This document shows, in pieces, positions 26,363 through 33,981 of a DNA stretch of 64,000 nucleotides (position 1 is its first letter; each line of letters starts with the position of its first letter). The stretch spans positions 248,001-312,000 of the forward strand of contig CADCJI010000001.1 of the NCBI GenBank assembly GCA_902801625.1, written 5' to 3'. Under the pieces are notes generated by a model. That model saw only the letters and a list, made by a program, of their open reading frames with translations, was not told the origin of the DNA and did not search any database. This DNA is from an uncultured Bacteroidia bacterium (lineage in GTDB: Bacteria; Bacteroidota; Bacteroidia; Bacteroidales; F082). Position numbers and translations under genes: made by a program.

Positions 26363-27355
26363 TTAATCCACAACAAGCTTTGCAAATCCTTCCGTCGCGA
26401 AGGTTTCCAATGTGTTCTGCTCGTTGACATAGATGTAGTACGCTTCCACACCGTCCATGCTTTCGATGAGCGGCAGCGACTTCTCCAAGCCCATCACCAT
26501 GCAGATGGAGGCTAAAGCATCGGCCCAAACGGAGTTTTCGGCCAATACGGTCACGCTGAGCACATTGTGTTCAACGGGATAGCCAGTCTTCGGGTCGATG
26601 CAGTGGGAATAGCGTTTGCCATTGCGCTCCACATATTTGCGGGTACTGCCCGAGGTGACCAAGCCCTTGTCGCGCAAGGCGATGCGGGTGTGCACCACTT
26701 GTTCCGAATCCCAATTGTCGGCAGGCTTCTCGATACCTACAATCCACGGCTGTCCATTGGGCTTTTCGCCACGAGCCATGATTTCACCTCCAGTGTCAAC
26801 CAAATAGTTCTTGATGCCTCGACTGTCTAAAAAGGAAGCAATCAAGTCGGAGGTGTAGCCTTGAGCAATGGCATTGAAATCCAAGGTCATTGCAGGATTT
26901 GCCTTGATGACTTTTCCATCTTCGATGCGTATGTTTCGATAATCGACCAATTGCTTCAAACTATCTATGAGTTGAGGCGTGATGGTATCTCCATGTTTGT
27001 AGCTGAATCCCCAGGCGGCAACTATGGGCGAGATGGTGGGGTCGAAATAACCATCGGAAAGAAGTGCGGTCTCCTGCGCGATACGGAAGTTGTCAATGAA
27101 GATGGAATCAAGTTTGACTTCTTCATTGCGATTGACTTTCGAGATGACGGATGTGTCGACCCAAAGGTTGACCGAGACATCCACGGCATGAAAGATAGAG
27201 TCGATTTCCTGCTGGAAGTTACGGCCTAGTTCATCGTAATAGGTGACGGCATAGTAGGAGCCTTGTGCCTCGCCTTGAAGCACCATCTTTTGAGGCCCTC
27301 GGTTACAGGAGGCGAGTAAGGCCAAAAATCCGATGAAAAAAGCTATTCTTTTCAT
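26363..27355 (-). CDS. apbE: FAD:protein FMN transferase lipoprotein
   Basis: 330 residues from the ATG at 27355, with a lipoprotein signal (FFIGFLALLASCNRG, Cys17); a longer in-frame start is rejected because it buries this signal. ApbE motifs: MTLDFNAIAQGYTSD, VDTGGEIMARG and YSHCIDPKTGYPV. ApbE transfers FMN to Thr of flavoproteins such as NqrC or RnfG outside the inner membrane. It is the last gene of a three-gene minus-strand operon, 2 bases after the DUF5686 gene. Confidence 0.92.
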   Translation of the reverse strand: MKRIAFFIGFLALLASCNRGPQKMVLQGEAQGSYYAVTYYDELGRNFQQEIDSIFHAVDVSVNLWVDTSVISKVNRNEEVKLDSIFIDNFRIAQETALLSDGYFDPTISPIVAAWGFSYKHGDTITPQLIDSLKQLVDYRNIRIEDGKVIKANPAMTLDFNAIAQGYTSDLIASFLDSRGIKNYLVDTGGEIMARGEKPNGQPWIVGIEKPADNWDSEQVVHTRIALRDKGLVTSGSTRKYVERNGKRYSHCIDPKTGYPVEHNVLSVTVLAENSVWADALASICMVMGLEKSLPLIESMDGVEAYYIYVNEQNTLETFATEGFAKLVVD

Positions 27356-27357
27356 AA

Positions 27358-29823
27358 TTACAATTCTATGATTGCGCTCCATTTCCAAGCGAAGTTGTCC
27401 CACACGTTGGGCAGGCTATAGGGGCCGTAACGATAGAACACACCTGCGCCGACTTTTGTCAGGGGCGTAGTCATTAGTCCGTCAATGACGATGCCGCTCT
27501 CGAAGTAGCCCTTCTCCATTGTTTTGAAGTTCTTGTCTGGGTAAGCCTCGGCGCGTTTCATATCGCCCCAGCCGATATTCGTGATAATGGAAAGTTCGGG
27601 ATTAAACCACTCAGAATTCGTTTTCCAAAGCATGCCGCTAAAGTTATGGCTAAGATAAAGGGCAACGAAGCGGTCGCAGAAGAATTCGTCCAATCGCATG
27701 GTGCTGAAGCTGCCAGGTGAATATAGCCCGAAGCGTTCGTAGGTGCCTAAGATGTTGAAAGTCTCCATAACGGGACACGACTCAGTGGCATATCCGGCCT
27801 GCACGAGAACCTTGGCGACTCCAAGATAGGGCGTGTAGAAATTCTTTGAGGCTTCGAACTTGAATCGGTCGTATTCATACTCTCCACCCAATATGTTGGG
27901 GAAAGCGTGTTGGTATGACACCCACACGATGGGGTAAAGCGTGCCTAAAGAACGGATACCCTGAGGTGTGCTGAGGAACTTTTCCTTATAGGCAAACCTG
28001 AGTTTGAGTTCTGCGACGGTGAAACGTCCTTCCGTCAGTGAGTCAGCAGGGACATGATAGAACTGCTGGTTGTAGTGTTTGTGGCTTGTGCTAAAGTTAA
28101 GATAAGCCTTGAAATGTTGTGCAAAACGTGTCGAGAAGGTGAGGTCGAAGCGGTTTCTCCGCGTGCGGATGTTCTCGTAGAAGGTATATTTGTAGTTTGA
28201 AGTGGAAAGCTCGGAGTTGGTTTCTTTCTCAAGCATGCCACCAAATTCACCCATAGGTTCCGACCTGCGGCTGTATTGAAAGCTGAGTTCCATCTGCCGC
28301 TGTCGATTGAGATTTAGCTTCAGTCCTCCACTATAGTCCCATGCTTTGAGGCGAGTCCAATAGCCGAACGAACCGTTGAGGCTGAACCATCGTGAAAGTC
28401 TATCGTTGGTGCGGCCTCCCAAACCGAAATACCATCCTCTATTCGATGAAATTCTGACAATCTTGCCAAGGTCAAGGTTGATGCACCCGATAGGTAGGGC
28501 TGCCTCATTCATCAGTTTGTCGGTTAGGCCAAGGACACGGTCGAAGAGGTCGGTGCCTCGGGTGAGGGAGTCAACGAGGATGTAGGTGGCTTTCACCCGT
28601 TCTGTCAACGAGTCGATGCGATGTTCGTCCCAAAAGGTCTCATCGCGGAAAGCGGCGTCGGGGTCTACCTTGATTTCGATGTCGGAGAACTGTCGTTTGC
28701 TAATATCGGGGTTGATTTCGATGTCGCTTAAGTAGCTTTTGCCAATAGCAGCCATGGGAAAACTGGAGTCATCCATGCTGACCACCATGCTTGGAAATAT
28801 CAGATTGATATTCAGTTGCTTCGGAAACCATTGCCCTTCCACTTTTTGGTACAGCTGTTGTATGTCAGCCTTGAAAATTCCACCTTGTCCATCGGGAGCG
28901 GCTTTTACGCTTTGCAGCGCCCATCCGTCGCTGTTGACGGTCATCGTGCCGCGCAGTCCGTCGAAGGTGCTGCCGCGCATCGGGTGGAACGAGATTACAT
29001 AGAGTGAGTCGCCTTGACCGATGGGGTGAACTGATTCCAAAGTGAAGAAATAGCGTGTCTTGCTGCCTCGGCTGATGGGGTTGACATATTCGGTGCCCGT
29101 GATGCTGACGGTTTCCTCATAAAAGCTGACACTTTGCATGCTGTTCACCAGATACATGAAAGTGGGCTCTTTCATACCTGCCACTTTGGTGCCGAGCACA
29201 TGTTGCAGTTTGCGGTCGGGCGACATGAACAGCACTTCCGAAGCGGTCTCCATCACCATCAAGTCGCTCTTTTTCATGATGCTGTCGAAGAAGTGCAAGT
29301 CGGTCATTTCCATGGCGGTGTCGTTGGCTAAGGCTTGACCGAAGCTGCTGCTGTCCACAGTAATGACCATCTTGTCGTAGATGTTGTAACGATAGGATTC
29401 GAGCGAGTTGGGATTGTTGGCCTTGCGGTGTGCCATCAGGCTGTCGATGATGCGATGGGCGGGGTTCTCGCCAGCTTCTACGGTGACTTCGCCTAATTCA
29501 AAGGTCATGGGTGCCAAGGCGACGTTGCACTTCTTTTGGTTGGGTTGTAGCGTGATTTCTTTGGGCTCGTAGCCGATGGAAGAGAATTTTACCTTCTGAA
29601 TGGGCTCGTTGGCAGTGATGGTGTATCTGCCGTCGATGTCGCTGATGACACCTTGCTGCCCTTCGTTGATGACCACGTTGACAAAAGCCAAGGGTTGGCG
29701 GTTGCGCTCGTCGGTGATTTTGCCACTTAGGGTATGCGACTGACCGAAAAGAGTTTCAGCTGAAAAGATGAAAAGAGAAAGTAAGAAAATAGGGAAGACC
29801 TTTATGCTGAAGGGAAGCTTCAT
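27358..29823 (-). CDS. DUF5686 outer-membrane protein with CarboxypepD_reg-like domain
   Basis: 821 residues: signal peptide (FLLSLFIFSAETLFGQ), a carboxypeptidase-regulatory-like beta sandwich (about 30-115: LSGKITDERNRQPLAFVNVVI ... KFSSIGYEPKEI), then the DUF5686 region, rich in aromatic residues and alternating strands, ending in a probable outer-membrane barrel. This family is common in Bacteroidota and has no established function. It overlaps the FtsB-like gene by 4 bases and precedes apbE by 2. Confidence 0.8.
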   Translation of the reverse strand: MKLPFSIKVFPIFLLSLFIFSAETLFGQSHTLSGKITDERNRQPLAFVNVVINEGQQGVISDIDGRYTITANEPIQKVKFSSIGYEPKEITLQPNQKKCNVALAPMTFELGEVTVEAGENPAHRIIDSLMAHRKANNPNSLESYRYNIYDKMVITVDSSSFGQALANDTAMEMTDLHFFDSIMKKSDLMVMETASEVLFMSPDRKLQHVLGTKVAGMKEPTFMYLVNSMQSVSFYEETVSITGTEYVNPISRGSKTRYFFTLESVHPIGQGDSLYVISFHPMRGSTFDGLRGTMTVNSDGWALQSVKAAPDGQGGIFKADIQQLYQKVEGQWFPKQLNINLIFPSMVVSMDDSSFPMAAIGKSYLSDIEINPDISKRQFSDIEIKVDPDAAFRDETFWDEHRIDSLTERVKATYILVDSLTRGTDLFDRVLGLTDKLMNEAALPIGCINLDLGKIVRISSNRGWYFGLGGRTNDRLSRWFSLNGSFGYWTRLKAWDYSGGLKLNLNRQRQMELSFQYSRRSEPMGEFGGMLEKETNSELSTSNYKYTFYENIRTRRNRFDLTFSTRFAQHFKAYLNFSTSHKHYNQQFYHVPADSLTEGRFTVAELKLRFAYKEKFLSTPQGIRSLGTLYPIVWVSYQHAFPNILGGEYEYDRFKFEASKNFYTPYLGVAKVLVQAGYATESCPVMETFNILGTYERFGLYSPGSFSTMRLDEFFCDRFVALYLSHNFSGMLWKTNSEWFNPELSIITNIGWGDMKRAEAYPDKNFKTMEKGYFESGIVIDGLMTTPLTKVGAGVFYRYGPYSLPNVWDNFAWKWSAIIEL

Positions 29824-30116
29824 TCTTGTGTCTCGGTTAGATAGATGATCTCGTTGTCACGCTTCATCAGATATTGTTCGCGGGCAACTTTCTCCATAGT
29901 GGCCGTGTCGTTTTGCAGGTCGTTGAGATACTGTTTGCTTTCCGGCACCAGTTTTTCGTAGTATTCGATTTGCTGTTTCTTGTCTTTCACCGATTTCGAA
30001 AGCCTGATTTGCTCGAAAAGGTTGAACTGGTCGATGAAAAGTATGACAATGAGAAACAGCAATGTGGCGTACACATAGCGGTTGTTGAGTTTGCGTAAGA
30101 TCTCCCTGAATGACAT
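29820..30116 (-). CDS. FtsB/DivIC-like septum-formation initiator protein
   Basis: 98 residues with one N-terminal membrane helix (about 14-32, VYATLLFLIVILFIDQFNLF) and a periplasmic coiled coil (35-75) ending in the family motif EKVAREQYLMKRDNEIIYL. It would act in the divisome with FtsL- and FtsQ-like proteins. It is the promoter-proximal gene of the operon with DUF5686 and apbE; a TACCTTTG box on the minus strand (30157-30164) lies 41 bases upstream. Confidence 0.85.
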   Translation of the reverse strand: MSFREILRKLNNRYVYATLLFLIVILFIDQFNLFEQIRLSKSVKDKKQQIEYYEKLVPESKQYLNDLQNDTATMEKVAREQYLMKRDNEIIYLTETQE

Positions 30117-30197
30117 AAGGACTAGGATGTTGTGCTTGCCAAAATATTTCAGACCGCAAAGGTAATATATTTCGATGAACTCAACGACCTTTTTTCT

Positions 30198-30205
30198 TAT
30201 TTTTG
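30198..30205 (+). promoter_or_regulatory. -7 box of the ridA operon
   Basis: TATTTTTG, 51 bases before the ridA start. It diverges from the minus-strand box at 30157-30164. Confidence 0.55.
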
Positions 30206-30256
30206 CGCTCAGAAATCCAATAAATTTATCAACAATACATCGAAAATTCAGTAATC

Positions 30257-30631
30257 ATGAAAAAAGTTATTGCAACAACAAAGGCTCCCGGAGCCATCGG
30301 TCCTTATTCTCAAGCCATTGAAGCCAACGGAATGGTGTTCATTTCGGGTCAACTTCCCATCAATCCCGCCACGGGTGAGATGCCTGAAGGCGTTACTGCT
30401 CAGACCGAACAGAGCCTGAAAAACTTGGAGGCTATCCTCAACGAGGCGGGCTGCACCTTTGATAATGTGGTGAAGTCGACTTGTTATCTTGCTGATATGA
30501 GTTATTTTGGCGAGATGAATGCCGTTTATGGCAAGTATTTCAAGGGCGACTATCCTGCCCGTGCCGCTTTTGCCGTGAAGGAACTACCCAAGAAGGCTTT
30601 GGTCGAAATCGAAATGATTGCCGCAAAATGA
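30257..30631 (+). CDS. ridA: RidA family enamine/imine deaminase
   Basis: 124 residues, the family length. Motifs: GPYSQAIEANGMVFISGQLPI, and the C-terminal YPARAAFAVKELPKKALVEIEMIA with the key Arg. RidA hydrolyses reactive enamine/imine intermediates made by PLP enzymes. Its stop overlaps the start of the dehydrogenase gene. Confidence 0.95.
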   Translation: MKKVIATTKAPGAIGPYSQAIEANGMVFISGQLPINPATGEMPEGVTAQTEQSLKNLEAILNEAGCTFDNVVKSTCYLADMSYFGEMNAVYGKYFKGDYPARAAFAVKELPKKALVEIEMIAAK

Positions 30632-31554
30632 AAATTGTCTTTTTGGAGCCGTTAGGCTTAAAAGTCAGCCAAATTGAAGCCGCTTGCGAAGGCCTGAAAA
30701 AGGTGGGTCACGAGGTGGTCGTCTATCCCGACCGCAACGAGAACCTTGATGAGTTGAAACGCCGTGCCGAGGGTGCTGAAGTCATCATCGAGAGCAATAT
30801 CCCTTTGCGCAAGGACTTCCTCGATGCTTGTCCGAATCTGAAGATGCTCTCCATCGCTTTCACGGGCTTGGATCACATCGACATGGAGGAATGTCAGCGT
30901 CGCGGTATCGTAGTGAAGAATGCGGCAGGTTACAGTACTGAGGCCGTGGCCGAACTAGCCGTCGCTATGATGATTGATGTGTATCGCAAAGTGCTTGAAA
31001 ACGATGTGATTACGCGCCAATGCAACCGTAAGGGTATCATGCCTGGCAGAGAAATCGGAGGCAAGACCTTGGGCATCATCGGTATGGGCAACATTGGTCA
31101 GCGTGTGGCCAAGTTGGCGAATGCCTTTGGCTGCAAGGTATTGGCATGGAACCGCACCCCAAAACAAATCGAAGGTGTGACCTTTGTGGATAAAGAGACC
31201 TTGTTGAAAGAGTCTGACATTGTCACCTTGCACATTGCCTTGAATGCCGAGACTCGGGATTTCATCACAGAGAAGGATTTTGCTTTGATGAAGCCAAGCT
31301 CCATATTAATTAATACGGCACGTGGCCCCGTGGTGAATGAACAAGCTTTAGCCAATGCCTTGAAACAAGGCAAGATTGCTGGTGCAGCCACAGATGTCTA
31401 TGGCACGGAACCGCCTCTGAAGCCCGAGAATCCGCTATTCGATGCGCCTAATCTCGTTATGTTGCCTCACATTGGTTTCGCCACCGAAGAGGCTTTTGTC
31501 CTTCGGTTGGGGATTGTGGTGGATAATGTGATGAGGTGGATAAACGAAGAATGA
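30628..31554 (+). CDS. D-2-hydroxyacid dehydrogenase family protein
   Basis: 308 residues. Rossmann motif TLGIIGMGNIGQRVA (GxGxxG), catalytic Arg in LINTARGPVVNE, Glu in TDVYGTEPP, His in LPHIGFAT. This is the D-isomer-specific 2-hydroxyacid dehydrogenase family (SerA, glycerate or lactate dehydrogenase types); the exact substrate cannot be told. It overlaps ridA by 4 bases, so the pair is one operon, perhaps connecting serine or threonine metabolism with imine detoxification. Its last codons lie in a perfect palindrome shared with the convergent SPOR gene. Confidence 0.88.
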   Translation: MKIVFLEPLGLKVSQIEAACEGLKKVGHEVVVYPDRNENLDELKRRAEGAEVIIESNIPLRKDFLDACPNLKMLSIAFTGLDHIDMEECQRRGIVVKNAAGYSTEAVAELAVAMMIDVYRKVLENDVITRQCNRKGIMPGREIGGKTLGIIGMGNIGQRVAKLANAFGCKVLAWNRTPKQIEGVTFVDKETLLKESDIVTLHIALNAETRDFITEKDFALMKPSSILINTARGPVVNEQALANALKQGKIAGAATDVYGTEPPLKPENPLFDAPNLVMLPHIGFATEEAFVLRLGIVVDNVMRWINEE

Positions 31555-31579
31555 CGCAAATTTGCGTCATTCTTCGTTT
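31542..31579. terminator. 38-base perfect palindrome, bidirectional terminator
   Basis: AAACGAAGAATGACGCAAA (31542-31560) is followed directly by its exact reverse complement (31561-31579), with T-rich sequence outside. It spans both stop codons of the convergent genes; both proteins therefore end in the same residues, NEE. Confidence 0.85.
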
Positions 31580-31989
31580 TTATAAAGGCTAACTTTTGGT
31601 CGATAAATCTTGTCAGCTGTAACGAATGCCTCCTTGAATTTCGGTTTGATTTGGCGCAGACATTTCTCGGCTTCCACACGGTTGCGGAAATCGCCTGCAC
31701 GCAGGAGGAAATGGGGCTCCACATAGGTCAAATAGATGGGGATGTCGGGGAAGGCCCGCTCAAAACGGCTTTTTACGGCTTTGGCGTGATTTAAGGCTTC
31801 ATTGCCGATTTCGCTGAAAATATGAATGCGGTAGCCGCTGAACGAGCTGTCGACTTTGTAGAGCGAACGTTGCTTTGCGATAAGGCTTTCGATGCGGCTG
31901 TCTTGGTCAACATGCAATGAACCACGGCTTTGTGCGAAGGTTAGGGTTGCCCACGCAACAAGTATGGAAAGGCAGATGATACGCTTCAT
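31567..31989 (-). CDS. SPOR-domain secreted protein
   Basis: 140 residues, signal peptide (IICLSILVAWATLTFAQ), and a C-terminal SPOR domain (about 52-130: GYRIHIFSEIGNEALNHAKAVKSRF, then YVEPHFLLRAGDFRNRVEAEKCLRQI). SPOR domains bind denuded peptidoglycan at division sites. A TATCTTTG box on the minus strand (32010-32017) is 21 bases upstream, so the leader is short. Confidence 0.82.
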   Translation of the reverse strand: MKRIICLSILVAWATLTFAQSRGSLHVDQDSRIESLIAKQRSLYKVDSSFSGYRIHIFSEIGNEALNHAKAVKSRFERAFPDIPIYLTYVEPHFLLRAGDFRNRVEAEKCLRQIKPKFKEAFVTADKIYRPKVSLYKNEE

Positions 31990-32055
31990 AACGGAATCAT
32001 TTTAGGCTGCAAAGATACATTTTTTTGAGAATATCCCAATTTTCGGCGAAAGTTG

Positions 32056-32063
32056 TATCTTTG
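32056..32063 (+). promoter_or_regulatory. -7 box of ruvB
   Basis: TATCTTTG. It overlaps the GTG at 32063, which rules out that codon as the ruvB start and supports ATG 32081. Confidence 0.6.
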
Positions 32064-32080
32064 TGCCGCAAAAGAAAACT

Positions 32081-33112
32081 ATGAACAGCAACCTTGATGC
32101 CAACGGAAGCCACCTGTCAAAGGCTGAGAAAGACCTTGAAAACGCTCTGCGTCCTGATATGTTCGACAGTTTTGCTGGACAGAAGCAAGTCGTTGACAAC
32201 CTGCGCGTTTTCGTGAAGGCCGCCGCCCAGCGTGGCGAAGCCCTTGACCATACTTTGCTGTATGGCCCCCCGGGTCTGGGCAAGACCACTTTGTCGTATA
32301 TCATTGCCCATGAGTTGGGGGTCGGCATGAAGATGACTTCGGGCCCCGTATTGGATAAGCCGGGCAACCTTGCAGGTCTGCTCACAAGCCTTGAACCTAA
32401 CGATGTGCTGTTCATCGACGAAATCCATCGTTTGAGTCCCGTGGTGGAGGAGTATCTCTATTCCGCCATGGAGGATTTCCGAATCGACATCATGATTGAG
32501 ACAGGCCCAAGTGCGCGCAGCATACAAATCACACTAAATCCATTTACCTTGATTGGTGCCACTACCCGCAGTGGTATGCTGACGGCTCCTTTGCGTGAGC
32601 GCTTTGGTATCAAGCAGCGTTTGGAGTACTACGATGCCCAAACTTTGTCTAAGATTGTGAAACGCTCGGCAGGTATTCTTAACGTACCCATTGATGACAC
32701 AGCTGCCTTTGAGATTGCGCGCCGCAGCCGCGGCACACCGCGTATTGCTAACATGTTGTTGCGCCGCGTTCGCGACTTTGCCCAAATCCAGGGCGATGGC
32801 ACCATCACATTGGATATCGCAAAAATCGGCCTGAAGGCCCTCAATGTGGACGAGCACGGCCTCGACGACATGGACAACAGGATTCTCACCACCATCATCG
32901 ACAAGTTCAAGGGTGGTCCCGTGGGTGTGAACACCATTGCCACTGCTGTAGGTGAGGATCCTGGCACTATCGAGGAGGTCTGTGAACCTTTCCTTATCCA
33001 GGAAGGTTTCATCATGCGCACACCCCGAGGCCGCGAATGCACCGATTTGGCTTACAAGCATTTAGGGAAGACAAGGTTTAAACCTACTGGGGAGATGAGT
33101 TTGTTTGAGTAG
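32081..33112 (+). CDS. ruvB: Holliday junction branch-migration ATPase RuvB
   Basis: 343 residues from ATG 32081. Walker [10 protein letters not shown], Walker B LFIDEIH, sensor 1 GATTRSGML, arginine finger in APLRERFGI, and C-terminal winged helix [12 protein letters not shown]. Motifs and length match RuvB throughout. With RuvA it drives branch migration during recombination repair. Confidence 0.97.
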   Translation: MNSNLDANGSHLSKAEKDLENALRPDMFDSFAGQKQVVDNLRVFVKAAAQRGEALDHTLLYGPPGLGKTTLSYIIAHELGVGMKMTSGPVLDKPGNLAGLLTSLEPNDVLFIDEIHRLSPVVEEYLYSAMEDFRIDIMIETGPSARSIQITLNPFTLIGATTRSGMLTAPLRERFGIKQRLEYYDAQTLSKIVKRSAGILNVPIDDTAAFEIARRSRGTPRIANMLLRRVRDFAQIQGDGTITLDIAKIGLKALNVDEHGLDDMDNRILTTIIDKFKGGPVGVNTIATAVGEDPGTIEEVCEPFLIQEGFIMRTPRGRECTDLAYKHLGKTRFKPTGEMSLFE

Positions 33113-33180
33113 GGGAATGCTGTTTTTGCTTCTCTTTGGTTTTTTTTCAAGTTTTTATACTTGGTTTTCAAAAAGTTTTG

Positions 33181-33188
33181 TAGTTTTG
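33181..33188 (+). promoter_or_regulatory. -7 box of a candidate small RNA
   Basis: TAGTTTTG, with TTG 17 bases upstream (33161-33163). Confidence 0.45.
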
Positions 33189-33193
33189 CAGTG

Positions 33194-33310
33194 TCCTTTG
33201 GTGATTGGTACAAGGCGGAGTGTGCCGCTGGGAAAGATTCAGAGAAATCACTAAAAAACAGCTGCTACTGCTATTAAAGTTACCTACGGGGCTTTTGGGG
33301 TAGCAGTTTT
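33194..33310 (+). ncRNA. candidate structured small RNA after ruvB
   Basis: The segment has a promoter-like box just upstream and ends in a terminator: CTGCTAC (33262-33268) pairs with GTAGCAG (33300-33306), followed by TTTTATTTT. Between them, GTGATT (about 33201) can pair with AATCAC (about 33247), enclosing GCGG, six bases, CCGC. No open frame of note is inside. It does not resemble SRP RNA, tmRNA or RNase P. It runs convergent to, and slightly into, the gene at 33280-33732. The call rests on promoter plus fold plus terminator only. Confidence 0.4.
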
Positions 33311-33732
33311 ATTTTATTCACTTCCACGTTATAGAAAAACTTGTTTCTGCGGCAAAATTGCACCGAAAGCCGAACATGTTCCGTTTTCCCGTCTATTATG
33401 CATTTTGCCTTAAAATTCAGAACCCCTAACGCTTCAGGGTTGTCTGTTTCTTTCCTTTGGCCAAAATTGGAATAATCAGCCACTTTTACCAATTCGGGAA
33501 GAATAGGTACCAATGACGCTTTTTTTAAATATATGGCTCCTCCACGAGCAAGTTTTCTTGCATTTGTCACACTGAACTCTATTTCTATTCCCGTGTCGAT
33601 GTTTAACACTTTTTCATACACGAGTCCTTTCGCTATTTCCATAACAACATTACGGAGTTCTTTAGATGTTAGGGCTTTCCATTCCTCAGGTATATGTGTT
33701 TGTGGAATTATATTTTGTCTGTATTGGCTCAT
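33280..33732 (-). CDS. unknown protein, weakly LPD3/nuclease-like
   Basis: 150 residues, no signal peptide or membrane helix. Visible features: KELRNVVMEIAKGLVYEKVLN, then the segment ARGGAIYLKKASLVPILPELVKVADYSNF, and a C-terminal beta region (VRLSVQFCRRNKFFYNVEVNKIKLLP). The order helix, 'L-P-E-L-v-x-x-A', strand-rich tail reminds me of LPD3 or BECR-fold (barnase/EndoU/RelE-like) domains of mobile elements, but the match is weak. It is isolated between ruvB and leuS and may be a cargo gene. I do not assign a function. Confidence 0.55.
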   Translation of the reverse strand: MSQYRQNIIPQTHIPEEWKALTSKELRNVVMEIAKGLVYEKVLNIDTGIEIEFSVTNARKLARGGAIYLKKASLVPILPELVKVADYSNFGQRKETDNPEALGVLNFKAKCIIDGKTEHVRLSVQFCRRNKFFYNVEVNKIKLLPQKPRR

Positions 33733-33936
33733 TTTTATTTGTTGTTACGCTGCAAAGAAACGCTATTTGTCAAGAGTTATCCGTTGATTAAACGTTTGTA
33801 GTCGACTATAGTCGTTTGTAGTTGTTTGCTGTCGGATAAATATATTTTAATCAATGTTTTAGTTTTCTCTTGCTTAAAAAGTGTGGATTGATTTGCAGTT
33901 TTTATTACGGGCATCAATCGTAAAGTAAATTTTCCT

Positions 33937-33944
33937 TATTTTTG
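33937..33944 (+). promoter_or_regulatory. -7 box of leuS
   Basis: TATTTTTG, 37 bases before the leuS start; no good TTG at the usual distance. The gap 33733-33936 otherwise holds only AT-rich sequence with repeated GTAGTCG/TAGTCGTTTGTAG words near 33797-33825. Confidence 0.5.
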
Positions 33945-33981
33945 CAGTTTCATTCAAAAACAGCAAAAACACCTCTGTTAT

